A DNA stretch of 64,000 nucleotides from Bryobacter aggregatus MPL3 (GTDB lineage: Bacteria; Acidobacteriota; Terriglobia; Bryobacterales; Bryobacteraceae). The DNA is taken from positions 3,472,001 to 3,536,000 of the forward strand of contig NZ_JNIF01000003.1 of the NCBI RefSeq assembly GCF_000702445.1, written 5' to 3'. Numbering within the stretch: position 1 is the first letter of the stretch; every line of letters starts with the position of its first letter. The notes under the pieces were generated by a model. The model saw only the letters and a program-made list of their open reading frames with translations, searched no databases and was not told the DNA's origin. The translations under genes were made by a program, and so were the position numbers. Shown here piece after piece: positions 1 through 7,853 of the stretch.

Positions 1-1653
1 CGCGGCGTCGGATCGACCGGAGCAAGCCGGACCCTGGTGCTGTGGGATGGGGTGCCGCTCAATGATCCGTTTGGCGGCTGGATCTATTGGACACGAGTGC
101 CTGCTGAGGAGATTGAGCGCTCGGAGGTGACGCGCGGGGCAACGACCAGCCTGTTTGGCGACCGGACCATGTCGGGGAGTGTGGCTTTGTTCACACGGCC
201 GGCGGAGCCGCTGCGGCTCAGCATCGGGATGGAGGGCGGCAATCTGGGTACGGTGCAGCCGTCGGCGGGATTCTCGCATGTGGTGGGAAAATTTGGCTTT
301 AGCGGATTCTTCCGGGCTTTTGATACGGACGGATATCTGATTGTGCCGAAGGAGCGGGCCGGGAGCGTGGATACGCCCGCAAATGTGCGTTTTGCGGCGG
401 GTGCTTTTAAGACCGATTATTCGACGGCCGTGCAGCGATTGAGCCTCAAAATCGATATTCTGGCCGAGGAGCGGGCGAATGGGACGCCGCTGCAGACGAA
501 TTCGACCGGTTTGGGGACCTTGAGCGGCAACTATTCGCGGGATTTTGGGACGATGAGCTTGGGGTTGACCGGCTATCACTCGCGTGAGCAATACCACCAG
601 AGCTTTTCGACGATTGCGGCGGATCGGAATAGCGAGCGACTGACGAGTTTTCAGAGTGTTCCTTCGACCGCATTTGGCGGTGGGGGATATCTGAAGGGGC
701 GGCCGGGACGCTTCAATTGGACGGTGGGCTCCGATGTGCAGAATGTCGATGGAGTCAGCAATGAAACGGTGATCACGAATGGTTTGCCGTCGGGATTGCG
801 CACGGGCGGTGGAACGCAGACGCAGCGCGGTATCTTTGCGCAGGGCGATGCGCGCTTTGGCAAGTTGCAGGTGTTCTTCGGGTCGCGCGAGCAATTTGCG
901 GGCCGGGCGGGGAACTTCTATCAGCCTTCGGCGGGTCTGGCCTATGGCAAGGGGCCGTGGCGGTGGCGGGCGAGTTCTTATCGCAGCTTCCGGGCTCCGA
1001 CCTTGAATGAGTTGTACCGCGAGTTTCGCGCAGGAAATACAACGACGCAGGCGAATGCAAATCTGCGTCCGGAGAAGCTGTGGGCAGTGGAGTCGGGCCT
1101 TGATTATCATGCCGAAAGCTTCACGATTCGCGCCGGGGGCTTTTATCAGGAAGTCTCCGATTTGATTACGAATGTGACGCTTTCGAGCAGCTCGACGGCG
1201 ATCGTCCGGCAGCGGCAGAATGCGGCGGCGGCAACGATTCGGGGCATGGAGGCGGAGCTGGATAAGAGGATTCGCCAGGTGCGTTTCCAGTCGTCGTATT
1301 TGTTTGCCGATTCCCGCTTTGCGACGGGAGAACGAGTGCCGCAGGTGGCCAAGCATCAGGGATCGGCGCAAGCGACCTGGTACCGGAGTGGGAAGTACGG
1401 CACGTTGGTGACGTTGGGGATGCGCAGCACTGGATTGCAGTTTGAAGACGATCGGAACACGTATGCGCAACTGTTGCCAGGCTATGCGCTTTTGCAGCTT
1501 TCGGTGCGGCAGGAGTTGCGAAAAGGGCTGGCGGCGACGCTGGGGATGGAGAATCTGGCGGGGCGGCGGATCTTGACTGGTTATACGCCGTTTCCGCAGA
1601 CGGGCGGACCGCTGATGTTTCGCGTGGGCTTGCGTTGGGACGGTCGAATTTAA
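1..1653 (+). CDS. TonB-dependent receptor, 3' part (5' end outside window)
   Basis: The reading frame is open from the first base, so the start codon lies upstream; 550 residues are visible. The visible N-terminus is the end of a plug domain: TLVLWDGVPLNDPFGGW, then PAEEIERSEVTRG and a SLFGDRTMSGSV stretch, as in TonB-dependent outer-membrane receptors. The rest has the alternating pattern and aromatic girdles of a 22-strand beta-barrel (for example SYRSFRAPTLNELYREF, typical of late barrel strands) and ends in a C-terminal strand close to the outer-membrane signature (MFRVGLRWDGRI). It should import a siderophore, cobalamin or other ligand with TonB-ExbBD energy, but the ligand cannot be read from the sequence. 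It is followed after 42 bp by an ECF sigma factor gene. No FecR-type signalling partner is visible, so a regulatory link is speculative. Confidence 0.9.
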   Translation, partial: RGVGSTGASRTLVLWDGVPLNDPFGGWIYWTRVPAEEIERSEVTRGATTSLFGDRTMSGSVALFTRPAEPLRLSIGMEGGNLGTVQPSAGFSHVVGKFGFSGFFRAFDTDGYLIVPKERAGSVDTPANVRFAAGAFKTDYSTAVQRLSLKIDILAEERANGTPLQTNSTGLGTLSGNYSRDFGTMSLGLTGYHSREQYHQSFSTIAADRNSERLTSFQSVPSTAFGGGGYLKGRPGRFNWTVGSDVQNVDGVSNETVITNGLPSGLRTGGGTQTQRGIFAQGDARFGKLQVFFGSREQFAGRAGNFYQPSAGLAYGKGPWRWRASSYRSFRAPTLNELYREFRAGNTTTQANANLRPEKLWAVESGLDYHAESFTIRAGGFYQEVSDLITNVTLSSSSTAIVRQRQNAAAATIRGMEAELDKRIRQVRFQSSYLFADSRFATGERVPQVAKHQGSAQATWYRSGKYGTLVTLGMRSTGLQFEDDRNTYAQLLPGYALLQLSVRQELRKGLAATLGMENLAGRRILTGYTPFPQTGGPLMFRVGLRWDGRI

Positions 1654-1695
1654 GCGACCATTGTAACGAGCGCGCAAATCGATGCGCCTTCCCTT

Positions 1696-2268
1696 ATGAA
1701 CGCCGATCCTCAACTCGTTGCGCGCGCCCAAGCTGGTGACGCGGCAGCATTTAGCGAGTTGGTTGGGTTTTGCCGGAAGCGCGTCATGGCGATTGTCGGG
1801 CGCCTGATCGGGAAGCCAGAGGATGTCGAGGACGTGGCGCAGGACGTGTTTCTGCGTTTATATTACTCACTGGGGCAGTTGTCGAGCCCAGAGCTATTTG
1901 ACAGGTGGCTGTACCGCTTGACGGTGAACGCCGCGTATGACTATATGCGCAAGAGCAAGCGACGCAAAGAAAGCCGGATGGCTGACTTGAGCGAAGCGCA
2001 GATGGTGATGGCGGACGCCTCCGCAGGCGAGGTCAAGGGCCGGAAAGACGAGCAGCAGTCGACGATGCGCGATTTTGTGCATTGGCTGTTGAGCGGCGTC
2101 AGTGAACAGGATCGGATCCTGCTGATGCTGAAGGAAGTGGAAGGGTTGTCGATCAAGGAACTGGAGCAGATCTACGGAGCCAATGAGAGTGCTCTGAAGG
2201 TGAGGCTCTTCCGAGCCCGGCAACGCGTGCTGAAGGCGTTTGATAAGTCGCAGGAAAAGAATTCTTGA
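1696..2268 (+). CDS. ECF-family RNA polymerase sigma factor
   Basis: This 190-residue protein has the layout of group 4 (ECF) sigma factors. Sigma region 2 spans about residues 10-90 (AAFSELVGFCRKRVMAIV, then DVEDVAQDVFLRLY and LYRLTVNAAYDYMRK). Region 4 spans about residues 125-185 (QDRILLMLKEVEGLSIKELE, then NESALKVRLFRARQRVLKAF, the helix-turn-helix). It would direct core polymerase to a small regulon. The ATG start follows closely on the TonB receptor. The next gene, starting 10 bp downstream, encodes a membrane protein in the position usual for an anti-sigma factor. An SDALKSRL-like signature (ESALKVRLFRARQ) is clearly present. The signal it responds to is unknown; the Spy-like third gene suggests envelope or metal stress. 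Confidence 0.93.
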   Translation: MNADPQLVARAQAGDAAAFSELVGFCRKRVMAIVGRLIGKPEDVEDVAQDVFLRLYYSLGQLSSPELFDRWLYRLTVNAAYDYMRKSKRRKESRMADLSEAQMVMADASAGEVKGRKDEQQSTMRDFVHWLLSGVSEQDRILLMLKEVEGLSIKELEQIYGANESALKVRLFRARQRVLKAFDKSQEKNS

Positions 2269-2278
2269 GGTATTCAAA

Positions 2279-2611
2279 GTGAACCACGAGCAGGAATTAG
2301 ATCGATTGTTCGTCGCATACAAACAGGCTTGTCCTGAGGTGGAGGCGACGCCGAATTTCATGCCAATGCTCTGGGCGCGGATTGATGCGCAGCGCAAGAG
2401 CGAGGAAGGCATCTGGCGCTGGGCGAATGGCTTTGCCAGTGCCGCGGCAGTGGTTGTGGTGGTGTTGGGCTTTCTGGTGTATCAAAATCCGAAGCCGCTG
2501 CCGCAGCGCGCCTACATCGAGAAGCTGACGGACGAAATCAGTGAAGATCACTTTCTCGATACCGGGTATATCGCCAAGGCGAAACCCGTGAGGTGGGGAG
2601 GCGATCGATAG
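2279..2611 (+). CDS. Single-pass membrane protein, probable anti-sigma factor
   Basis: 110 residues from a GTG start chosen because GAGG lies about 8 bases upstream; a longer frame back to 2240 overlaps the sigma gene and lacks a ribosome site. The soluble N-terminal part (about 47 residues: EQELDRLFVAYKQACPEVEATPNFMPMLWARI) is followed by one strong transmembrane segment (about 50-66, ASAAAVVVVVLGFLVYQ) and a short polar tail. The N-terminal segment resembles the helical start of anti-sigma factors but lacks the HxxxCxxC zinc motif. The assignment therefore rests on position between an ECF sigma gene and a Spy-like gene. Its stop codon overlaps the next start (TAGTG), so translation is probably coupled. 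Confidence 0.7.
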   Translation: MNHEQELDRLFVAYKQACPEVEATPNFMPMLWARIDAQRKSEEGIWRWANGFASAAAVVVVVLGFLVYQNPKPLPQRAYIEKLTDEISEDHFLDTGYIAKAKPVRWGGDR

Positions 2612-3018
2612 TGGAGATTTCAAGAGGCAAAGTCGCACTGTATTTTGGGCTCATTTTTGGGGCAGGCGTGGGCGCCGGAGTATTGGGATCGATTCTTTAT
2701 ACTTCCGAGACAGTGAGTGCGAAAGCGCTTCAGGTGAACAACAACGACGACTGGCGGCAGCGCTATGTCGAGAGCATGAAAACCCGTTTGAACATGACGG
2801 ACGATCAGCTCAAGAAGCTGGACGAGACGCTGGATGAAGTCCGGTTCGAGTATCGCTTGCTGCGGACCCGCTACAAGCCGGAAATGGACAAAATCCATGC
2901 CGTGCAAGTGGAGAAGATCAAGAAGTATTTGAAGCCGGAGCAGATGGCGGAGTTCGACAAAATGGAGCGGGAACGCGAAGAGAAAATGAGGGCCCGCGAG
3001 AGCGGACCGGGAGTGTAG
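2611..3018 (+). CDS. Spy/LTXXQ-like periplasmic stress protein, membrane-anchored
   Basis: 135 residues from a GTG that overlaps the previous stop by one base, with GGGGAG about 10 bases upstream. One N-terminal hydrophobic segment (residues about 6-27, VALYFGLIFGAGVGAGVLGSIL) acts as a membrane anchor or uncleaved signal. The rest is highly charged and helical: MKTRLNMTDDQLKKLDETLDEVR and VEKIKKYLKPEQMAEFDKMERER. This 'LNMTDDQL ... LKPEQMAEF' arrangement resembles the LTXXQ repeats of Spy/CpxP and the periplasmic heavy-metal sensors (CnrX/ZraP-like). As the third gene of a sigma/anti-sigma operon it could sense or buffer envelope stress. No metal-binding His/Met cluster is evident. A terminator follows 12 bases after the stop. 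Confidence 0.75.
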   Translation: MEISRGKVALYFGLIFGAGVGAGVLGSILYTSETVSAKALQVNNNDDWRQRYVESMKTRLNMTDDQLKKLDETLDEVRFEYRLLRTRYKPEMDKIHAVQVEKIKKYLKPEQMAEFDKMEREREEKMRARESGPGV

Positions 3019-3030
3019 GAAACGAGAAAA

Positions 3031-3055
3031 GGCCCACCAGACGGTGGGCCTTTTT
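3031..3055 (+). terminator. Rho-independent terminator of the sigma/Spy operon
   Basis: An 8-bp perfect stem GGCCCACC / GGTGGGCC with a four-base loop is followed directly by five T residues. It lies 12 bases past the stop of the Spy-like gene and 20 bases before the 3' end of the convergent rpmE gene. It is preceded by GAAAA, so it may also help end rpmE transcripts. Confidence 0.9.
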
Positions 3056-3074
3056 CAATCTTATCGAGAGTCAG

Positions 3075-3341
3075 CTAGGCGCTAACGGTCTCGGCCTTTT
3101 TCGTTTTGCGCGCTGCAAGCTGTTCCTGGAGAGCCTTGGACTTCGCAGCCTTCCGCTCAAAGAGGGAGACGCGGCCTTCGGTGTCGATCAGCTTTTGGCG
3201 ACCCGTAAAGAACGGGTGGCAGTTTGCGCAGATTTCGAGACGCAACTCATTGCCCTTCACAGTGGAACGGGTGTCCCAGCTCGCACCACAGGCGCAGTTG
3301 ACTTTCACTTCGTGGTAATTGGGGTGGATGCCAGCTTGCAT
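3075..3341 (-). CDS. rpmE: 50S ribosomal protein L31, zinc-binding type
   Basis: 88 residues beginning MQAGIHPNYHEVKVNCACG, the standard L31 start. Four cysteines at about positions 16, 18, 38 and 41 (CAC ... CANC followed by HPFFTGRQK) show the zinc-containing (C+) form. The C-terminal 20 residues (KSKALQEQLAARKTKKAETVSA) are a lysine-rich extension relative to the roughly 70-residue E. coli protein. Zinc-type L31 is often exchanged for a cysteine-free paralogue under zinc limitation; no such paralogue or Zur box is visible here. The gene is monocistronic and divergent from the SPFH gene. Confidence 0.97.
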   Translation of the reverse strand: MQAGIHPNYHEVKVNCACGASWDTRSTVKGNELRLEICANCHPFFTGRQKLIDTEGRVSLFERKAAKSKALQEQLAARKTKKAETVSA

Positions 3342-3386
3342 AACAGTTCCAGTCTAGCACGGAGTGGCGCTTTGCTCCCAATTCGC

Positions 3387-3414
3387 TTGAAAATTGATAT
3401 TGAAGTGATATCAT
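3387..3414 (+). promoter_or_regulatory. Putative sigma-70 promoter for the SPFH gene
   Basis: TTGAAA (3387-3392), a 16-base spacer and TATCAT (3409-3414) match the sigma-70 consensus at five of six positions each. The expected start near 3421 falls on the AGGAG ribosome site, so the leader would be very short. The spacer region also contains the dyad TGATATCA. Confidence 0.4.
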
Positions 3415-3429
3415 TTTGATAGGAGTGAG

Positions 3430-4305
3430 ATGCCCATGATCCAAGAGACGGAGTATCCGAGCAAGCCCGGAATCAGCACGCTGGTGGTACTGCTTTTGAT
3501 TCCCATTGTTGTGTCTGCTGTAGTGAGCAGCAGTGGAGAGGAGCCCCATTGGGGGACGCTGCTGTTGGCGGCGGTGGTGATTCTGATCGATCTGGTGGCG
3601 CTGGGGGGCTTGTTTATGGTGGCTCCGAATCAGTCGGTGGTGTTGACGCTTTTTGGGAAGTACAAGGGGACGGTGCGGCAAGCAGGATTGCGCTGGGCGA
3701 ATCCGTTTCTGACGAAGGCGAAGGTGAGCCTGCGGGTGCGGAATTTTGAGACCTCGCACCTGAAGGTGAACGATCATGACGGCAATCCGATTGAGATTGC
3801 GGCGGTGGTGGTTTGGAAGGTTGTGGACAGCGCCGAGGCGCTATTTGAAGTGGACAATTACGATGAGTATGTCCGGGTGCAGTGTGAGAGCGCGCTGCGG
3901 AATCTGGCGACCTCGTTCCCTTATGACGCGCATGAGGAAAAGCAGATGTCGCTGCGGAGCAATGCGGCAGAGATTGCGGCGCAACTGAAGGTGGAGATTG
4001 AGGAGCGGGTGGCGAAGGCGGGCATCGAAGTGATTGAAAGCCGTATTTCGCATCTGGCCTATGCGCCGGAGATTGCGACGGCCATGTTGCAGCGGCAGCA
4101 GGCGTCGGCGATTGTTGCTGCTCGCGCGAAGATTGTGGAGGGAGCTGTCGGAATGGTGGAGATGGCCTTGGACTTGTTGAACAAGAAGGGAATCGTGGAA
4201 CTAGATACGGAGCGCAAGGCGGCGATGGTTTCCAATCTGCTGGTGGTGTTGTGCGGGGAACGCTCGACACAGCCGGTGGTGAATACGGGAACGATCTATC
4301 ACTAG
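3430..4305 (+). CDS. SPFH (band 7/stomatin-like) membrane protein
   Basis: 291 residues from an ATG preceded by AGGAG. Two transmembrane segments lie at about residues 15-32 ([17 protein letters not shown]) and 42-64 ([21 protein letters not shown]). They are followed by the SPFH core: [27 protein letters not shown], then [29 protein letters not shown], and a long helical region ([60 protein letters not shown]). SPFH proteins oligomerise on the cytoplasmic membrane and organise membrane domains or protease complexes. The next gene, one base away, is a small ribbon-helix-helix-like protein. No NfeD partner is seen nearby. Confidence 0.92.
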   Translation: MPMIQETEYPSKPGISTLVVLLLIPIVVSAVVSSSGEEPHWGTLLLAAVVILIDLVALGGLFMVAPNQSVVLTLFGKYKGTVRQAGLRWANPFLTKAKVSLRVRNFETSHLKVNDHDGNPIEIAAVVVWKVVDSAEALFEVDNYDEYVRVQCESALRNLATSFPYDAHEEKQMSLRSNAAEIAAQLKVEIEERVAKAGIEVIESRISHLAYAPEIATAMLQRQQASAIVAARAKIVEGAVGMVEMALDLLNKKGIVELDTERKAAMVSNLLVVLCGERSTQPVVNTGTIYH

Positions 4306-4306
4306 A

Positions 4307-4489
4307 ATGGCGGAGAAGAAGTCCTTTTTATTGCGTATCGACGCCCACACGCTGGAGCTTCTAAAGCGGTGGGCGGACGATGATCTGCGCAGTTTGAATG
4401 GGCAACTGGAGTTTTTATTGAAGCGGGAATTGAAGGAGGCGGGGCGCTGGAAAGAGCCCCGCCTCGATCCGTCAGAAACGGAGCCGTAG
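4307..4489 (+). CDS. Small Arc/ribbon-helix-helix-like protein
   Basis: 60 residues starting one base after the SPFH stop, so the two are probably co-translated. The segment KKSFLLRIDAHTLELLKRWADDDLRSLNGQLEFLLKREL fits the Arc/MetJ ribbon-helix-helix pattern: a short beta strand with FLLRID, then two helices with LNGQLEFLL. Such proteins usually bind DNA as dimers. Here the tight link to an SPFH gene suggests control of, or a structural role with, that protein. The last 18 bases overlap the 3' end of the convergent TonB receptor gene. Function beyond the fold is not known. Confidence 0.75.
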   Translation: MAEKKSFLLRIDAHTLELLKRWADDDLRSLNGQLEFLLKRELKEAGRWKEPRLDPSETEP

Positions 4490-7231
4490 CGCGATTTGCA
4501 GGCTGCGGGGATCGTTGACCGCGGTGACCTGGTTGAAGCTCGCCGAGGGGACGGAGGGGTAAGCGCCAGCGCCGAAGTTGCCGTTGCGCACGAGGTTGTT
4601 GCGGTGGTTGAGCAGGTTGAAAGCTTCGAGCATGGCGTCGAGGCGCAGCCTCTCGGTGACACGGATGGGGCGCGACAGGCGGGTGTTGATCGTGAACAGA
4701 TCGTTGCCAGTGCCGACGTTGCGGCCAATGAAATCGCCATTGACGATGGGACGTCCAGCGGTGCCCTGGATGGTGGTGACGCCGGAGGTGATGTTGAAGG
4801 GGAGCGACGAATAGTATTGCAGGAGGCCGCTGAGCTCGAAGCCGAGGAGATGGAGCGCGCCGCTCGCGACCACGCGGTGGCGCTGGTCGTCGTCCGAGCG
4901 GCCGTAGTCGCGCCAGATGTTGCTGTTGTCGATGGGGCCGCTGAAGAAGTTTTCGCCCACATTGTTCATCGAGCGTGAGTAGGTGTAGGCGATGCGGTAT
5001 TGGCCCCAGCGGGTGGGACGTTGCGAGAAGGCGACCTGGAGGCCGTGGTAGTTGGAATCGGCCAGCGAAGAGTATTGGCTGTTGTTGGCGTAGTTGGGGT
5101 TGGGACGGCAGCCGTTGTTGTTGCCCGCGGCGACGCAGGTGGGTACGTTCTGATTGATCGCCATGATGAGGTGGATGCCGCGCAGGAATTGGTAGCCGGC
5201 GCTGAGGCTGGTTTTGGCGCTGAACTGGTGTTCGATCTCGAGGCCGCCCTGGGTGGAGTAGGCGTTCTGGAGCTTGGGGTTCATGGTAGTGAAGTTGGTG
5301 AGCACGCCGGTGGGGAGATTGCTCAGAGTGTTGGGGAAGGTGGGGGCGCCGGTTTGGGTGGGCGAGAGGCTGAGGCTGGCCTGTGTGGTGGCGGTGAAGT
5401 TCGTGGTGTTGTTGCTCGACAGCAGGGCATTGGCGAGCGAGCGCAGGGGGACGCGGTCGTAGAAGAGCCCGAAGCTGCCACGGAGAACGGTGCGGCGCGA
5501 GGCGAAGGGCGTGTAGGCAAAGCCGGCGCGTGGGGCGATGTTGTTGCGATCGGTGGCGATGCCTTGGAGGAATTGCAGATCGTAGCGCAGACCGAGGTTC
5601 AGGCTAAGACGGGGGTGGATGCGCCATTCGTCCTGGGCAAAGAAGCCAATGTTCGGGTTGTTTTGCGAGACGATACTATTGCCGAAGGTTTGGGTGTAAC
5701 CGGCATTGTTGTAGGCGCCACTGAGGAAATTGGCGAGCGAGGAGAAGGTGTAGGCTCCGCGCACGGAACGCGGGTAAGTGATGGTGAGGTCGTTGTAGAG
5801 GAAGTCTGTGCCGGCTTTGAGGCTATGGGCGCCGCTTTGGTGGGAGGCTGTGCTGGCAACTTCAGTGAGCTTGTTGTTGCGACCGGTGGGAGAGCCGGCC
5901 AGTGTGCCGAAGGTGGCGACGCCAGCGATGGAGACCGAGGGTCCGATGGGGTCGCTGGGGAGGGCCGCCAGATTGCTTCGGGTGAACTGGCCGCGGGTCT
6001 CGAGGATGGTGCGGGAAGACAGCGAGAAGATGTGATTGGCGGCGAGGGTCTGGTCTGTATTGTCGAGACCCGCAGAAGAGGTGGCGGCATTGAGCGCGCC
6101 TGCGCCACGGGAGTTGCGGCTGTTGACATCGTAAAGGCTATAGCGCGCACTGAACTGGTTGCGCTGGCTGAACTGGTGGTCGAGCTTGGCGAGGAAGTTT
6201 GTGTTGTGGACGGGGTTGGGGTAGAGGCCGGTGGTGATGGCAGAGCCTTTGTAGCCGGTTTCGGCGAGGCGCTGGTTGATGATTGCGACGTTCGCCGGGG
6301 CAATGGTGATGAGGCCACTCTGGTTGAGATTGCGCTGTTCGAAATTGAAGAAGTAGAAGGTGCGGTCTGCTTTGAGGGGGCCACCGAGACTAGCTCCGTA
6401 TTGGGTTTGGGTGCTGGGGAGCTTGGTGTTGGATAAGGGGTTGTTTGCGTTGAGGCGCTGGTTGCGGAAGTAGCCGTAAAGATCGCCGTGCAGCGCGTTG
6501 GTGCCGCTTTTGAGCACCATGTTGATGGCTCCGCCGAGGGCGCGGCCAAACTCGGCCTGGCCACCAGAGGTGACGACCTGGAACTCACGCACGACGCCGA
6601 GACCGAAGAACATGCCACTGAAGCCAGCGGCGTCGTCATTGGCGGAGAGGCCGTCGACGATGAAGTTGTTCGAGAAGTTGCGTTGGCTCGAGACGGAGAG
6701 GCCTTGTCCGGGGACGGCAGAGGTTTCGGCAAAGAGCTGGTTGCTGCCGGTGTTGGTGGGCGAGACGCCGGGGATGAGCAGCGCGAGGTCGAGGAAGTTG
6801 CGGCCATTGAGCGGGAGGCTGGCGACTTCGGACTGGGTGACGGTGCCTGCGACCTGGCTGCGGGTGGTTTCGAGAAGGGGGGATTCGGAATCGACTTGGA
6901 CGGCGGCACCTGGGCTTTCGATCTTCAGACTGAGGTCGAGGTCGATGGTGCTGCCGACGGTGAGGGTGAGCTGCCGGAGGAGCGGAGTGAAGCCTTTGCG
7001 GCTGATGCTGAGTTCATAGGGGCCGGTTTTTAAGAAAGAAATGCGGAAGCGGCCTTCAGGCCCGGTGCTTGCTTCGCGCTTGAGATTCGTTTCGAGGTTG
7101 CGGACCTGGACTTGAGCGCTTTCAATGGTGGCGCCGCTGGGGTCGAGAACGCGGCCGCCGATGCTGGCAAATTGGATGTTGTCCTGCGCGAGCGCAGGAA
7201 GGACGAACAGAAGAATAGAAATACGAAACAC
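4472..7231 (-). CDS. Oar-like TonB-dependent receptor with carboxypeptidase-regulatory-like domain
   Basis: 919 residues from a GTG with a strong GAGGAGG ribosome site; the longer open frame upstream to 7408 has no such site and runs into the preceding gene. A signal peptide (VFRISILLFVLPALAQ) leads into a carboxypeptidase-regulatory-like beta-sandwich (about residues 22-105: IGGRVLDPSGATIESAQVQVRNLET ... GRFRISFLKTGPYELSISRKGF). A plug domain follows (LPLNGRNFLDLALLIPGV, NFIVDGLSANDD, GGAINMVLKSGTN), then a long barrel ending in SLQIALRLRF. This architecture is greatly expanded in Acidobacteriota and is thought to take up large organic substrates. It lies 46 bp downstream of the small secreted Cys/His-rich gene, probably in one operon. 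The substrate is unknown. Confidence 0.93.
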   Translation of the reverse strand: MFRISILLFVLPALAQDNIQFASIGGRVLDPSGATIESAQVQVRNLETNLKREASTGPEGRFRISFLKTGPYELSISRKGFTPLLRQLTLTVGSTIDLDLSLKIESPGAAVQVDSESPLLETTRSQVAGTVTQSEVASLPLNGRNFLDLALLIPGVSPTNTGSNQLFAETSAVPGQGLSVSSQRNFSNNFIVDGLSANDDAAGFSGMFFGLGVVREFQVVTSGGQAEFGRALGGAINMVLKSGTNALHGDLYGYFRNQRLNANNPLSNTKLPSTQTQYGASLGGPLKADRTFYFFNFEQRNLNQSGLITIAPANVAIINQRLAETGYKGSAITTGLYPNPVHNTNFLAKLDHQFSQRNQFSARYSLYDVNSRNSRGAGALNAATSSAGLDNTDQTLAANHIFSLSSRTILETRGQFTRSNLAALPSDPIGPSVSIAGVATFGTLAGSPTGRNNKLTEVASTASHQSGAHSLKAGTDFLYNDLTITYPRSVRGAYTFSSLANFLSGAYNNAGYTQTFGNSIVSQNNPNIGFFAQDEWRIHPRLSLNLGLRYDLQFLQGIATDRNNIAPRAGFAYTPFASRRTVLRGSFGLFYDRVPLRSLANALLSSNNTTNFTATTQASLSLSPTQTGAPTFPNTLSNLPTGVLTNFTTMNPKLQNAYSTQGGLEIEHQFSAKTSLSAGYQFLRGIHLIMAINQNVPTCVAAGNNNGCRPNPNYANNSQYSSLADSNYHGLQVAFSQRPTRWGQYRIAYTYSRSMNNVGENFFSGPIDNSNIWRDYGRSDDDQRHRVVASGALHLLGFELSGLLQYYSSLPFNITSGVTTIQGTAGRPIVNGDFIGRNVGTGNDLFTINTRLSRPIRVTERLRLDAMLEAFNLLNHRNNLVRNGNFGAGAYPSVPSASFNQVTAVNDPRSLQIALRLRF

Positions 7232-7277
7232 GAGATCCTCCTCAGGATCGAAAGGTGGGCAGAGATGTGGCTGGAGA

Positions 7278-7640
7278 TTAGAGGAGGGTGGGAGGTCCGC
7301 GTTTTTGCGCAGAACGGATGAGCGAGACGCGGTACTTTGCTTCGACCTGCGGGGGCCGTGCCGGGTGGCTGTAGAGCGTGAGCGCGTCGATGCGTGGAGT
7401 GGGGGCAAGGGCCTGGAAGTCCGCGGGGAGCTCGGCTTTTTGCGGGAAGGCGGCGCAGCGATTGGGGAGCTTTGAGAAAGAAGGCCCCCTGCTGCCGGAA
7501 CTGCTCATCGAGCAGCCGTGCTTGCCATGCTTGCGGCAGCAAGCGGGGAGACGGGATTCGCCCTCGGAGGCAAACAATGCGGGTGCGATCAGCGCGAAGC
7601 TGAAGAGGAAGAGCAGCAGAACTGCGGGAATCCGGCGCAC
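7278..7640 (-). CDS. Small secreted Cys/His-containing protein of unknown function
   Basis: 120 residues from a GTG. The N-terminal 24 residues are a clear signal peptide (RRIPAVLLLFLFSFALIAPALFA). The mature part starts with ESRLPACCRKHGKHGCSM, a cluster of three Cys and two His (plus Met) that could bind a metal such as copper; no lipobox is evident. The rest is proline- and arginine-rich without a recognised domain. The gene ends 46 bp before the GTG of the large TonB receptor on the same strand, so co-expression is likely. A metal-related role is inferred from composition only. Confidence 0.65.
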   Translation of the reverse strand: MRRIPAVLLLFLFSFALIAPALFASEGESRLPACCRKHGKHGCSMSSSGSRGPSFSKLPNRCAAFPQKAELPADFQALAPTPRIDALTLYSHPARPPQVEAKYRVSLIRSAQKRGPPTLL

Positions 7641-7853
7641 CTGTTGATTGTACTCGTGCTGCCACGGAAAACGGAAGCTGCCATCCTGACTACTGATGCG
7701 TTCCGCTTGCAGAATGCCGCCGGTGAGGTCCTGATACCGTTGTAGCTCCTGCCACGACGGCGTTTCTTTCGATGATCACGATTGCTTGCAGGAATCCGGA
7801 TCTGCGCACAATTGTTGTTCGTTCCGTTTTGAAGGAATTTTGTATCTGCTCGG
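7641..7853. other. Intergenic region, no gene seen
   Basis: 213 bases between the secreted Cys/His gene and the dehydrogenase gene, both on the minus strand. It should hold the 3' end of the dehydrogenase operon and the promoter of the secreted protein/TonB receptor operon. I see no clear terminator, consensus promoter or RNA element. Confidence 0.5.

Noticed and set aside
3046-3050. Terminator at 3031-3055 as a riboswitch expression platform
   Set aside because: It lies after a stop codon between convergent genes, with no aptamer upstream; an ordinary operon end.
5000-6436. 478-codon plus-strand frame opposite the Oar-like receptor
   Set aside because: It is the antisense of a clear TonB receptor and is Gly/Val/Glu-rich with no domain; a shadow of GC-rich coding sequence.
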